A DNA stretch of 64,000 nucleotides from Congeria kusceri (lineage: Eukaryota; Mollusca; Bivalvia; Myida; Dreissenidae): contig CM051038.1 of assembly GCA_027627225.1 (NCBI GenBank), forward strand, positions 44,636,343 through 44,700,342. The letters are read 5' to 3'. The translations under genes were made by a program, and so were the position numbers. The notes below the pieces were generated by a model. It worked only from the letters and a program-made list of their open reading frames with translations, made no database searches and was not told the origin of the DNA. Positions 1-10,658 of this stretch are shown here, piece after piece (position 1 is the first letter of the stretch; every line of letters starts with the position of its first letter).

Positions 1-185
1 CAGTTTCGAACTCGGCCAATATATCATTGGGACAAATGATCTGACCAAGTTTCATGAAGATTGGGCTATAAATGTGGCCTCTATGAGTGTTAACAAGGTA
101 AATGTTGACGAGACACGGCGGACGACGAACCACGGACAAAAGGCGCTCACAAAAGCTCAACATGAGCACGTTGTGAGCTAAAAAG
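1..185. repeat. Dispersed bivalve-type repeat fragment
   Basis: The stretch reads like the end of a high-copy mollusc repeat: 'accaagtttcatgaagatt', 'gtgttaacaaggtaaatg' and 'gctcaacatgagcacgttg' are phrases I associate with dispersed bivalve repeats. No coding potential is seen. Family membership rests on recognition and was not searched. Confidence 0.5.
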
Positions 186-229
186 CATTTAAATACAAAG
201 GTCAAATGTAAGTAAGTATTTTAACAAAC

Positions 230-490
230 CTTGCAATGCATTTCCAGTACTGCTCGTGAGGCACACTGTTGCTTCTTGCACCCCAGCGCGAAACCGTGCT
301 CGATCTCCAATGGTGGACAGACCAAGAGACAATAGGTCGTTTTCTGACAATTGCTTGCAAGTTTCCAAGCAGTCAATCCTTTGTCTCTGGAAATTTTCAT
401 ACAAGTGTCGAAGTCCAAGTTTAGAAAGTAACGATGAAACATCATCACAGTTCTGTGACATGATTGGTCTGCTCTGTACATCAACAAAGC
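230..490 (-). CDS. Internal exon encoding a SAM domain
   Basis: This is a single internal exon of a larger host gene. On the minus strand it starts after a pyrimidine-rich TTTCAG acceptor at 491-493 and ends at a GTTTGT donor at 229. The frame is open from splice site to splice site, two bases into a codon at the start and one base into a codon at the end, so the ATG at 461 need not be the real start. The peptide from about residue 10 (CDDVSSLLSKLGLRHLYENF, then ENDLLSLGLSTIGDRAR) has the helical pattern of a sterile alpha motif, including the L-x-x-L-G-L and 'D-L-L-x-L-G-L' signatures. SAM domains mediate protein-protein or RNA contacts. I cannot tell which SAM protein this is, and no neighbouring exon is visible. 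Confidence 0.6.
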
Positions 491-1267
491 CTGAAATGAA
501 AAAAGATAGGATGGTTTAGGATTATGTGACTGATATAGACTGTTGCCGTGGTTTATTCACAGTGCCACAATCAGAACTCATAAACAAAATAACTTTTATA
601 AATTCTGATTGCATCATTCTGAACACGAAAGAGTCAGAAAAACACATTTTTTATGCTTGGCCCATGAAAAATTAACAAAGGGCAATAACTCTGTAATTAC
701 TGCTGAGAGGGTTATAGTCCTTGTACTATGCAGTTTCTCTTTAAGCCATCTATCATTTATGAAGGTTCATTCGAATACCTTAAGTACTTGCAGAGTTATG
801 CTCCACACAAGAAACTAGACTATAACAAGACGTGTGTCCATAGGGCACAGATGCTTGCTATATCCATTATATATTCGTTGAAACCCTGGTTAAAAATGCA
901 AAGGGACGCTACTGCAGTACTTTAGAACAACGATTATTTACAGTTGTATGCACACATTGTAAAGTTAAAGGATAGCCTAATGCAAATTCGTTATTTTGTC
1001 AAAAAGTTTGTCTACACTTTCTTGTTCAGGTATTCGGTATCTTGTACTCTATGATATTAAGAAATTTACAGATAATTACTTTAAGTTCATATGAAAAGCA
1101 TTATAAATCATCACAGTAAACACAAAGAGTAAGTTTTGATTTCCTTAGCATTATAATTATCATGTTAATGTAAGGGCAAATACAGATTTCGTAAGGGTGA
1201 GTAAGAATTTGCAATCACTAGTCCTACAGGGCAGGTAGCATTTTTGGAAATTTTACACCCTTGCAAA
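491..1267. other. Non-coding, nothing recognised
   Basis: AT-rich intron-like or intergenic DNA upstream of the SAM exon. The short open frames here look like chance. Confidence 0.4.
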
Positions 1268-1385
1268 CAGATCCTGAAATATGTCCCTACAATTAGATCC
1301 TGAAATACGGTCATACAACCAGATCCTGAAATATGTCCCTAAAATTAGATCCTGAAATACGGTCATACAACCAGATCCAGAAATA
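1268..1385. repeat. Short tandem repeat, ~52-bp unit, two copies
   Basis: The unit contains 'agatcctgaaatatgtccc' followed by 'agatcctgaaatacggtcat' and occurs twice, with a third partial copy. It has no coding potential. Confidence 0.7.
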
Positions 1386-1609
1386 CAGTAATACAAGAGC
1401 TATTTTAATTTTTGGCAGGAAAACTACTGGTAAACATAAGTGACCACATAAACAAGAAACATGACTTAATCAATAAACATAAATAATGAAAACTTTCAAG
1501 CAATGCAATACGTTTTTTTCAAACCAATATTGAACCCTACATTGAGCCAGCATCAATACTAGAGCTTGTCACAGTAGTGTCACAAAAACCCCCGACCCCG
1601 CGTGTAGTA

Positions 1610-1928
1610 ATATGTAGCAAGTTGTAACAATTAAAACTGGACCTTGGGGCATGGCCATTTTTGACCCCAGGGGCATTATTTGAACAAAGTTTGTCGAGAA
1701 CCATAATACAATGTTAAATACCAAATATTAAACCTTTGGGCCTTGTGGTTTCAGAGGAAAAGTCTATACAGAAATTATAAGTTTAAAAAGGGGCATAACT
1801 TTTGTAATTTTTAATGTAGGACGATAAAAATCGCACATGCATAACTTCATATCATGCAAGCAAGTTTGAAGGTTGCACGTTGAAAAGTGAAGGAGAACTT
1901 CTCCAGACAAATTTGTCTATACGGACAG

Positions 1929-1963
<35 letters not shown>

Positions 1964-2012
1964 TCCAAGGTGATTCCAGTATACCCCCCCTTTACTTCAT
2001 ATCGGGGGGTAT
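1610..2012. repeat. Dispersed repeat with GACA/GACG microsatellite
   Basis: The sequence runs through 'ggggcatggccatttttgac', a GACAGACAGACGGACGG tract at about 1920-1966, and ends in 'atatcggggggtataat'. This arrangement is typical of a widespread mollusc repeat whose microsatellite part encodes false Ser-Val-Cys-Leu repeats. It sits where the next RACK1 exon would be expected. Confidence 0.55.
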
Positions 2013-2077
2013 AATTACACGTGACGATACATGAGCACACGACACAATTAATTCAACAGTCAATAATGTTAGCATAC

Positions 2078-2210
2078 CCAGATCTTGATGCTGGGTCTAG
2101 TGGCGGCGCACAGCCAGTATCTGTTGGGCAAGAAGCAGAGGGATGCCACCACCATCCAGAGTGTACTAGTGCTTGCCTTCGTTCAGATCCAACAGCATGG
2201 CATTGCCATC
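2078..2210 (-). pseudogene. RACK1 pseudogene, exon c
   Basis: On the minus strand this follows a TTTCCAG acceptor and ends at GTATGC. It encodes [14 protein letters not shown], a stop, then YTLDGG, and in a shifted frame [18 protein letters not shown]. That is the WD40 segment of RACK1, the ribosome-bound scaffold for activated protein kinase C. The in-frame TAG is at 2166-2168. The exon is 8 nt shorter than the 141 nt I expect for this span, which causes the frameshift. Splice signals are preserved, so this is a duplicated gene copy and not a retroposed cDNA. No following exon was found. Confidence 0.85.
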
Positions 2211-2439
2211 CTGGAAAGAACAAACCATAACCTGCAATTCTTGATACTTTTGGATGACTAAACACAGAAAACCAGCATAAACAAGTGGGAAAGTACTCGA
2301 AATTCCATCTACATGTTTTTAACATGGCCTACATGTGCCATTATAAACTTCTACCTTTCCATGACATTTTCGCAGATATCTTTAAAAGAGAACATGGTTA
2401 CAGGCAAGTAACATTTTTACTTAAAGACTGAGGCCTTAC

Positions 2440-2550
2440 CTCGCCACCAGAGGCACATAGAGACCTATCAGGGAACACGGTGACGCAGTTCAGGTAGCCT
2501 GAATGACCATGGTGGTTGATCTTGAGCTTGCAGTTGGTAAGATTCCACAC
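2440..2550 (-). pseudogene. RACK1 pseudogene, exon b
   Basis: The 111-nt exon is bounded by a CTTTCAG acceptor and a GTAAGG donor, both in phase 0. It encodes [20 protein letters not shown] followed by [17 protein letters not shown], a close match to the WD40 repeat 5 region of RACK1. It is intact by itself, but the neighbouring exons are broken. Confidence 0.88.
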
Positions 2551-2880
2551 CTGAAAGTAGGCGTTAATACATCCAGTCATGTGACATACTTAAGCTCTCG
2601 ACATTTTTTGTGCAGCCAATATAGATCTTTCCATAAGCTCTTGTTGAATGATTAATTTCATCTTTAATCCCAAACGCATCACAAGCTTTACCATCTGTGT
2701 AAAACTAACAAATTTATTTCAACTCCACACAATACACGGTGCTAACACTAAGCAGCAAAAGAGAAAATGTGCATTGTTCAATATTCTCCAAACAAAAGCA
2801 AATCACGTTCCTCTTTGAAATAAATACTCAACTGTCAATAAATATATGACATGTACTGGTTATCTAAGGCTGCAATTTAC

Positions 2881-2945
2881 CTTGACTTGCTGGTCCCAGC
2901 TGCTGAAAACAATGATTGGGTTGGAGATGTTTGGGGAGAACCTCA
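2881..2945 (-). pseudogene. RACK1 pseudogene, 3' part of a split exon
   Basis: On the minus strand this encodes RFSPNISNPIIVFSSWDQQVK and ends at a GTAAAT donor in phase 0, joining exon b. RACK1 proteins have Trp-Val-Ser-Cys-Val directly before Arg-Phe-Ser-Pro-Asn. Here the homology stops abruptly at 2945, and the missing residues lie at 19604-19636. The exon is therefore split by the 2946-19601 insertion. Confidence 0.85.
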
Positions 2946-3244
2946 ACAGCTTGCCCCCGTCCGGCGCCGGGGGTGACCATCTCCCTGGCGCCGATTTTTG
3001 ACCACTTTTTTTTTGGTTAAAAACGTGTTTTATACCTAAATAAGTCGTTTTAAAAATAAATATTTTTTTTTTTTTGGACTACCCTGGCGCTGGTCCGGCG
3101 CCGGTCAAGGCGCATTTTTGTGCCCTGAACGCCTAAAGTTGAACTCGCGTGTAAGCACGCAAATTTCGAGGTACATCTATGTTTAATGCATCAAAATGTA
3201 GGAAAATGTGTGCACTTTTGAAAAACAATAAATTTAATACCACT
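2946..3244. repeat. Left terminus of the element
   Basis: It begins ACAGCTTGCCCCCGTCC and contains two GGCGCC-rich blocks separated by T-runs. A small hairpin, GGCGCATTTTTGTGCC, lies at 3109-3124. Related hairpins occur near the opposite terminus, which suggests a functional subterminal motif. Confidence 0.55.
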
Positions 3245-5510
3245 TCAGACATGTATGGTGTGTCGGATATTGGCGCGGGTTACCATAGCGAAGCCGGCGC
3301 CAATTTTTACGTTTTTGTATTTTTTTACCCCAGCGCGGGTCGTCTCTGCCGAAAACCTGTAAATATACCCCCCATTGTTATATATCGTTGTAAAGGTAAT
3401 TCTTTTCCCTACATTATTGCAAATTTTCTGAGGAATCGAGTCACTTTTGGGGAAGTTATTGCGAAAATAGTTGACCACCCCCCCCGGACGAGTGAAAAAA
3501 AGTACAGTCCGTAAACTTTGTCGACTCATTAACAGCACAATTGCCGTCTTTTTTCAAGATTTTTGATACGGCAGTGTGCGTATATATATCCTCTAATGAT
3601 TTAAATCGATTTTAGTGACTTAATATTAGGTATAAGCACAGCGCAGGTCAGCGCGGGTGGCCATCAACCTGAATTTTACTGTTTGTCCATTTTTTAGCTG
3701 GACACGGGTCATACCTGCCGAAAGCCTTTCATTATACCCCCCAATGTTATATACCATTTTGAAGGGAATTTAATTACCTACATTGCTGCCAAGTTTCATA
3801 AAGATTGAAATAAATTTCACAATTTTATATTTTAAAAAAGTTGCCCCCCCCCCCCTAAAAAGTAAAAAAAAAAATACAGTCCCTACACCTTGTCGACTCA
3901 TTAACTGCACAATTTCCTTTTTTTTTCAAAGTTTTGATACGACCGTGTGCGTATATGTATCCTCTAATGATTTAAATCGATTTTTGTGACTTAACATTAA
4001 GTATACGCACAACGCGGGTCGGCGCGGGTGACCAAAAACCAAAATTTCACTTTTTTTCCATTTTTTAGCTGTACGCGGGTCGTACCTGCCGAAAGCCTTT
4101 CATTATACCCCCCAATGTTATATGCCATTTTGAAGGTAATTCAATTACCTACACTGCTGCCAAGTTTCATAGAGATTGACTCAAATTCCACGATTTTATA
4201 AAAAAAAAAAATTGCCCCCCCCCCCCCCCCCCCCCCACTAAAGAGTAAAAATAAGTACAGTCCCTACACCTTGTCGACTCAGTAACTGCACAATTTCCGG
4301 GTTTTTTTGAAGAATTTTGATACGACAGTGTGCGTATAAGTATCCTCTAATGATTTAAATCGATTTTTGTGACTTAACATTAAGTATAAGCACAACGCGG
4401 GTCGGCGCTTGTGACCAAAAACCAAAATTTCACTTTTTTTTCCATTTATTAGCTGTACGCGGGTCGTACCTGCCGAAAGCCTTTCACTATACCCCCCAAT
4501 GTTATATACCGTTTTGAAGGGAATTTAATTACCTACATTGCTGCCAAGTTTCATAAAGATTGAATTAAATTTCACAATTTTATATTTAAAAAAAGTTGCC
4601 CCCCCCCCTAAAAAGTAAAAAAAAGAACAGTCCCTACACCTTGTCGACTCATTAACTGCACAATTTCCTTTTTTTTTTCAAAGTTTTGATACGACCGTGT
4701 GCGTATATGTATCCTCTAATGATTTAAATCGATTTTTGTGACTTAACATTAAGTATACGCACAACGCGGGTCGGCGCTGGTGACCAAAAACCAAAATTTC
4801 ACTTTTTTTCCATTTTTTAGCTGTACGCGGGTCGTACCTGCCGAAAGCCTTTCACTATATCCCCCAATGTTATATACCATTTTGAAGGTAATTCAATTAC
4901 CTACATTGCTGCCAAGTTTCATAGAGATTGACTCAAATTCCACGATTTTATATATAAAAAAATTTGACCCCCCCCCCCACTAAAAAGTGAAAAAAAAAGT
5001 ACAGTCCCTACACCTTGTCGACTCAGTAACTGCACAATTTCCGTTTTTTTTTAAGAGTTTTGATACGACAGTGTGCGTATATGTATCCTCTAATGATTTA
5101 AATCGATTTTAATGACTTAACATTAACTATAAGCACAACGCGGGTCTGCGCTGGTGACCAAAAACCAAAATTTCACTTTTTTTCCATTTTTTAGCTGGGC
5201 ACGGGTCATATCTGCCAAAAACCTTTCCTTATACCCCCCAATGTTATATACTATTTTGAAGGTAATTCTATTACCTACATTGCTGCCAAGTTTGATAGAG
5301 ATAGAATAAAATTCCATGATTTTATTAAAAAAAAGTTGACCCACCCCCTTTTAAAAGTGAAGAAAAATAACGGTCCATAATGCGCGGCGACTCATTTATT
5401 GCACAATTATCGTTTTGTTTCAAATGTTTTGATAGCAGCGTGTACGTATATGTATCCTTTAATGAATTTAATACAACAAAATGCAGAATTGTTTAGTTAT
5501 TTTTAATAAC
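3245..5510. repeat. ~375-bp tandem repeat, about six copies
   Basis: The unit contains 'aatgatttaaatcgattttt', 'gacttaacattaagtat', 'acgcgggtcgtacctgccga', a 'tataccccccaatgttatat' block and a C-run of variable length. The 'ttaacatta' landmark recurs at 3619, 3991, 4374, 4743 and 5118, spacings of 369-383 bp. Units diverge most in the poly-C and poly-A tracts. No credible gene is seen. Confidence 0.85.
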
Positions 5511-5542
5511 TGTATAAATGTACATATTTATATAATATAAAT

Positions 5543-5975
5543 ATGCAGGCAGGCAGTCGGCCGTCGTCTCGGGGAGCTCGCTGGGTTAGTGCGGGCCAGG
5601 TCCGGGGGAGATCGGCGACAGGGTCCGGAAGCGGGGAAGGCAAGCAGCCGGGCATCGTCTTGGGAAGCTCGGTGGACAGCGCGGGCCAGGCCGGCCTAGC
5701 GGGGAGCTCGGTGACAGGGCCCAAAAGCGTGGAAGGCAGGCGGCCGGGCGTCGTCTCGGGGAGCTCGGTGGTCAGCGCGGACCAGGCCTTGCTCTCGGGA
5801 GGTCGGTGACAGGGCCCGAAAGCGGGGAAGGCAGGCAGCCGGGTGTCGTCTCGGATAGCTCGGTGGACAGCGCTGGCCAGGACTTGCTCTCGGGCAGCTG
5901 TCCGGGCTGGGCTGGTACTGTCCCTCCTGTCCATCGCTGGCTCGGCGCTGTTCCGGTGAGGCAGCCTGAAACACT
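5543..5975 (-). repeat. GC-rich repeat block, inverted copy
   Basis: Three imperfect units of about 95-130 bp carry 'agctcccgagacgacgcc'-like sequence on the minus strand. They belong to the family at 9705-10105, 12845-12985 and 15375-16490, but in the opposite orientation. A long minus-strand frame (5696-5974) is open by composition. It could form a 3' exon of the SET gene through an acceptor (TTTCAG) at about 5968 and a GTATAT donor near 6042, but I consider that unproven. Confidence 0.65.
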
Positions 5976-6005
5976 GAAACATTACATAAATTAATATGTT
6001 CATTA

Positions 6006-8157
6006 TTATAAAATTATTAATATATATACATATATATATACTTCCTGTTTAAGCCAAGATATGGTTTCCCCGTCCTCTCCTTTCCTTACCCCGTAGTCGA
6101 AAAGTAGCTCCTGGTCCGATGCTATGTCGCGCGTGGCCTTAAATAGAACACGAGACTTACCTTCGACGTTGGTAACGAACGGCTTCAAGTTGGCGTTCTT
6201 GGCAGAATGATTTATTGATCTTCCGAACGTCACTAAAAATATAGAACTAGGATGGCACTCGCACTCAGTCGCGCCATCAATGCACATCTTTTTACCATCA
6301 AGGTCCATGAAAAATAACATGTAGTTACTTAGCCTTGGATCCTGCTGGGCTACTCGCTTCTCCCCTTCCTCTGCCGTTAACAGCTGTCCATGATAGTCGC
6401 AGACTATCTGCCCCTTGGAAATATTAAAGATTGAAAAAAGGCCCTTACCTTTACCGCTTGTGTCGCGGCGTGCTACTAGCGGCCAATTCTGCTGGCTGAT
6501 GTAGGCCGACATGGCCCGATCGTCGATATCCATTGCAGAATACTTACTAAAGCGGAGGATATCATGCAAGTGTGCTACTAACGTGTATCGCTTGATCTTG
6601 ACGTTGTGGCGGTTTCTTGACAGGTCCTCGTCCGTGATCGCAGGCAGGTCAACAATGTCTTTCACGCTAATCTTCAAGCGCCTGGTCTCAGCGCGGAGTA
6701 GCTGTTGCGCCAATTTTTCGCGCTCGTTCCGCAGGGACCGCTGAATCCTTTCGGCTTCGTCTCGTTTCATGGTCTTACCTAGCGCTCGGTCCATCTCTAT
6801 GAGCGCGGAAGGGGCGGGCAGGACGATGTCTGCTATTTCGCCCCCCGCCTGGGCAGTGAGGACACCGAGAATCCGTTTGACCTTTTCGTGCTTTGGTGTC
6901 CTTGGTGTCTTCGCGGGGGACTGGCTGGAGGTCGTCTTCTTCGGCGTCGCATGTTTTGGAGACGGGGACGGGGAGACGGGTGCTCTCCGTTTTGCCTGTG
7001 CTGGGCCCGACGACGTGCTGGCAACAGCCGGCGGCAGGGACTCGGAAGCGATACTTCTTCCGCGGGCGAATTCCTCTGCTGCCGGTATGCCGTTCTCGTG
7101 GCCTCTGGCGTAGTCAATTAACTTCCCTATGAGATGCGTCGATTCGGTTGTCATTCCGCGCGAGTGCACCCTGTAATGGCTGTCCCTCACCCGTTCGGAA
7201 TGGCAAAGGAAGTCGGCGATCATCTTGCTCTGGGGCAGCTTCTGTGCGTACGTCTCGATAGATATTCTTGCAATGCCGGACGACATGTTATTCAGCTCGT
7301 ACTTCTTGTGCAGCTTCTGCAGTCCTTCTGATACCGTCTGGCAGGGTCGCCCATTGTACTGGGTGAAGAATTTGGTGTGAAGCGTCCCCTTCGTCTTGGC
7401 GATGTTCATTCGGACGTACCTGTAATAAATATCGAAAATATTAGTCCAGTAGGAGTCCAGAGCGACAGTCGTGCGTGGCGCTGGTCTTCTGGTCGGCAAT
7501 GCTAATTACCAGATACTGCTGACCATCAATGACGGGCTGTTCGCCATCAAAGGCAGCCCTGTACTCGTGAATGGTCAGGTTCTGCGCCACGCCGACTCGC
7601 TGACCCAGCCTTAAACAAATATAGGCAAACATATAACGGTTGATAAAAGATACTATGCTCTTGGACAATTTGGCCGTCTCCTTTTCCTTCTCGATCTTCC
7701 GTATGGCGGTCTCGAAGTCCTTCTTGGCCACATCCAGAAGCCGGGTCACTTCTGCCATGTTGGGCGGATTTTGCCAGACGATCTTCTCGGTGCGCTGCAG
7801 CTTGTGGGCGGTCTTGTCCTGGCCTTTCTGAATATTCATCACGTCAGCAAGAACTGACTTTACCCGGTGGTACTCCCCATGGTTGGTTCCTTTGAGATTC
7901 ACGCCCGAATCGTACAGGAAGAACTTCAAGAAAGTGATACAGTTCTTCGTGTAGTTGACCAGCGTCTTGGGATTGTAACCCCACGCGGTCATATTTGACA
8001 TCAGCTGCTTGAAGGCTCCCTTCGTGAGCCGGGCGGAGTCAAAGGTTTCCATGGGAATCCCACCGTGCATACTGTACAGCATCTTGCTGACGTTGGCCAC
8101 ATAGTTGGCTATGACGTTCTCTGGCTTGGCCTGCTCCGTTAGGTACCCTCTGAATTG
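6006..8157 (-). CDS. Tyrosine recombinase fused to KMT5A-like SET domain (exon 2)
   Basis: This is the second exon of one minus-strand gene of about 1029 codons, of which 716 are here. It starts after a TACTTTTCAG acceptor at 8158. Residues 314-440 of the whole protein look like a SAM-like core-binding domain. The recombinase catalytic part follows at about 470-650: Arg in LGQRVGVAQNLTIHEY, Lys in ADQKT, Arg in GIARISIETY, His in FLCHSE and a candidate nucleophile Tyr in SHYRV. Next come a Pro/Ser/Lys-rich linker and a coiled coil (about 735-790). Last is a SET domain with KGKGLF, RSINHS and ELLFDYG, ending SWLK as in KMT5A, the histone H4 Lys20 monomethyltransferase. A +1 frameshift near 7460 separates the ADQKT half from the rest, and removing one base there keeps the frame to the stop. 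The likely role is element integration plus chromatin modification, in the nucleus. Confidence 0.8.
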
Positions 8158-8267
8158 CTGAAAAGTAGACAACGTGTTAAATGCAATGCAACTGCGTCGT
8201 GTAAAACAGAAAACTCAAACAATACAGACGGCTTTAGCTAGGCGAACGGCGTTCTAATGTTAGTTAC
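8158..8267 (-). other. Intron of the recombinase-SET gene
   Basis: It is 110 nt, with donor CAG|GTAACT and acceptor TACTTTTCAG, in phase 0. Joining gives HPIFQ followed by QFRGYLTEQ, which continues the core-binding domain. A spliceosomal intron shows that the gene is adapted to a eukaryotic nucleus. Confidence 0.8.
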
Positions 8268-9207
8268 CTGGAAAATCGGGTGCTGCATGAACCGTAGGTC
8301 AACTTGGTAGAATCCGGTCCCCGTCACTGCTGCCCTCAGGTGCTTGGTGTAGCTTCTTCCGTTCTCGGTTTTCTTCGGCGGGCTGTCTGTTGCCCGCGCT
8401 CCGCAGCTTTCCACCATCGTCTTCTGTGCGGTCTGGTCGTCTTCCCCGTCTTCTGCCTCGCATTTGTCGCCTCCGTCTTCAGCCGCGGATCGGTCGTCGT
8501 CGCTGGAGTCGATGAACACTAGACGTTTCTTGCTTGCCGTCTTAGCTGGCCTCCTCGCCGGGAGGCTGTCCTCGTCAGCGTCGCTGTTGCACGGTCTTTT
8601 GTTGTGGGTCGCTGGCGTCGGTGGCACGATGTCCTCGCTTTCGTAGTTCTCCTCGACGTCGCTGTCGGGAGCTCTGGTCAGTGTCGCGGCTGGTGATGTG
8701 CGTGTTCTGGGCGCAGATAGGTACTTCCGGTCCGCATCGTGCTTGTCCGGGGAGGCAGCCTGAAACAAAAACTTAGCACTAACAGGCATTAATTTACTGG
8801 ATGAGGTTCGACATGCTGGCTGCGGGGCGAGAACCGGAGCCGGAAACGACCTCGTGATGGAAGTGACCGCTGGGAGCGGCCACACACCGTGCCCCAGAAC
8901 GACGTCGGCTCCAATAACGCCGTGGCCCCACTGCTCCAGGACACCGTAGACCTCATCCACGGTGTACGTTTTTTCCTCCAGGATTCCGTGGGGAACCCAC
9001 GTTGTTGGCCAGCGCCTGGCAGTTCCACTTGATATTTTCTATATTCAAGCGAACGTATTCCGCTTTCAAATCGGCACCAACCGGACACATTGTGCATGAG
9101 ACCAGCTGGTGCCTCTCCAGTCGGTCGCCGTAGTAGCGGAAGCACCAGTTGCAGCGTTGGAACGCCCGTTTCACATTCTTGCACGTGCTCGCGGTAGCCT
9201 CAGCCAT
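8268..9207 (-). CDS. Recombinase-SET gene, exon 1: zinc finger and acidic linker
   Basis: This is the N-terminal exon, starting at the ATG at 9207. Residues 19-41 hold CNWC, His33 and CTMC (C-x2-C-x10-H-x4-C-x2-C), a probable zinc-binding DNA contact. A +1 shift around 8995 moves the frame to one that reads EEKTYTVDEVYGVLEQWGHG and continues to the intron. Allowing one skipped base gives exactly 313 codons. Residues about 150-290 are rich in Asp, Glu and Ser with basic nuclear-localisation-like stretches (ARRPAKTASKKR). A 43-nt GTAAAT...CAG intron at 8755-8797 is possible but would need a different upstream frame. The same +1 direction is seen in exon 2, so decay, sequencing error and recoding all remain open. 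Confidence 0.68.
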
Positions 9208-9212
9208 GTTAA

Positions 9213-9440
9213 AGCGGTACTGTTAATTATATAAAAATGAAAATATACAAAATCGTAGATTATATTTAGATTTATATTTATATGTTGAAGTGGTACTGCT
9301 AATTATATAAAAATAAAAATATTTAAAAACGTATGTTATATTTATATTTATATGTTTAGTGGTACTGTTAATTATATAAAAATGAAAATATATAAACGCG
9401 TAGATTATATTATATAAAAATGAATATATCTATATATGTA
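9213..9440. repeat. AT-rich triple repeat in the 5' leader
   Basis: Three copies of a 69-75-bp unit begin 'ggtactgttaattatataaa' (near 9213, 9289 and 9358). They lie between the predicted initiator and the ATG of the recombinase gene, so they would form a 5'UTR or an intron. Confidence 0.75.
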
Positions 9441-9505
9441 TATTGATTGGAGCTCAGTCTAAACTCAAAAGAGAACTTTTGAAGCACTAGACAGGTGTGT
9501 CTTTC

Positions 9506-9541
9506 GACTGAAGTACCTTGGAAAAGGGCATGGCATTTATA
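9506..9541 (-). promoter_or_regulatory. TATA plus CAGT core promoter of the recombinase gene
   Basis: On the minus strand TATAAATG (9541-9534) is followed by TCAGTC (9511-9506). The A of the initiator is 32 bp from the first T of the box. This matches the arthropod-type initiator and the TATA-CAGT layout of baculovirus early promoters. Transcription would start about 300 nt before the ATG. Confidence 0.6.
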
Positions 9542-9616
9542 CGCAGCCGCGGCGGATGCTAATCAGTGTTGATTGCCTATCGAGATGCGATGCTGATTGA
9601 TATGTCCTGCTAAGTG

Positions 9617-9699
9617 TTAATTGGCCCGTCCTGCTCCCGACGCTAATTGCTATTGAGTCGAGATGCGACACTGATGATTTGACACTGATTGGCATGTCC
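9617..9699. promoter_or_regulatory. Shared upstream block, copy 1
   Basis: It contains TTAATTGGCCCGTCCTGCTCC, then 'attgagtcga' and 'ttgacactgattggcatgtc'. The same words in the same order and orientation occur at 10476-10583 upstream of the fusogen. The pair probably holds common transcription factor or recombinase sites. Confidence 0.55.
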
Positions 9700-9704
9700 A
9701 GCGA

Positions 9705-10105
9705 AACGTCCCCTAGTGCGGGCCCTCGCTTACCCCGCGAGCTCCCCGAGCCGACGCGCGGCTGCCTGCCTACCCCGCTATCGGCCGCCCGTTGGCCGGC
9801 GAGCCAGCCGGCCACCTGTTTGCCTTCCAGCTCTCGTGCCCTGTCGCCGAGCTCCCCTAGTCCGGGTCCATGCTAACCCCGCAAGCTCCCCGAGCCGACG
9901 CGCGGCTGCCTGCCTACCACGCTTTTGGCCGACCGTTCGCCGGCAAGCCAGCCGGCCGCCTGTATGCCTTCCCGCTGCTGGGCCCTGTCATTGAGCTCCC
10001 CTAGTCCGGGCCCGCGCATACCCCGCGAGCTCCCCGAGACAACGCACGGCTGCCTGTCTACCCCGCTTTCGGCCGGCCGTTCGCCGGCGAGCCTTCGGGA
10101 CTGTG
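9705..10105 (+). repeat. GC-rich ~145-bp tandem repeat, three units
   Basis: 'ccctagtccgggcc' landmarks recur at about 9711, 9857 and 10001. Each unit includes 'gcgagctccccgag', 'gcggctgcctgcctacc' and 'ttcgccggcgagcc'. Long frames exist on both strands, but only because stop codons are rare at this composition. Confidence 0.8.
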
Positions 10106-10440
10106 CCCGCGATACCGCCAATATATAAATGTATTTAATAGCATAAACTTGTACAAGTTCAAGAGACATAAAATAAAATAAAATAAAAATATATAAATGT
10201 ATTAAAGAGCATAAAACTAATAAACATTATATATATATATATTATATATATATTTTATCTACATTTGTATTTGATTTAATATATTTATATATTCTTATTA
10301 ATGTATTTATGAGTGTTGTTTTAATATATAATAATATATATTATATATTATTGATATATTGATATATATTAATAATATATTTTGGGGCAATATAATCAGA
10401 AATAAAATTTCAGATATTTTCCAAAATGTGTTTCTTAGTT
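10106..10440. other. AT-rich spacer with TATATA tracts
   Basis: Runs of 'aaaataaaa', 'tatatatatat' and 'ttattaat' separate the GC-rich block from the fusogen promoter. No gene is seen. It could be an easily melted region or a promoter spacer. Confidence 0.5.
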
Positions 10441-10475
10441 GACTAACGAGGTGTGAAAACATCAATCAGTTAACA

Positions 10476-10583
10476 TTAATTGGCCCGTCCTGCTCCGCAG
10501 GCTAATCGTGATTGAGTCGACTGATAGGTGAGAACTGCCTGTCAAGGAGCGACACTATCCAGTTGACACTGATTGGCACGTCC
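10476..10583. promoter_or_regulatory. Shared upstream block, copy 2
   Basis: A direct repeat of the block at 9617-9699, with 'attgagtcga' at 10511-10520 and 'ttgacactgattggcacgtc' at 10563-10582. It lies 75-180 bp upstream of the fusogen TATA box. Confidence 0.55.
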
Positions 10584-10658
10584 GGCTAATTGCAATTGAG
10601 CCGACCGAGAGGTGTTACTCGCTAAACGAGAAGCGATACTAATCAGTTTACAGTCGTG

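Noticed and set aside
1852..2040. Ser-Val-Cys-Leu frame as a peptide gene
   Set aside because: It is the translation of the GACA/GACG microsatellite of a dispersed repeat.
5696..5974. A 3' terminal exon for the SET gene
   Set aside because: The acceptor is good, but the SET domain already ends at SWLK just before a stop, and the exon would consist of repeat sequence only.
8755..8797. A 43-nt intron in exon 1 of the recombinase gene
   Set aside because: Splice words exist, but the resulting upstream frame is less protein-like than the frame that reads straight through. It is left as an alternative.
9689..9994. Long open frames in GC-rich blocks as genes (also at 5543-5974, 13512-14128 and 15034-15786)
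   Set aside because: They track tandem repeats, exist on both strands, and have Pro/Arg/Ala-rich low-complexity products with no domain.
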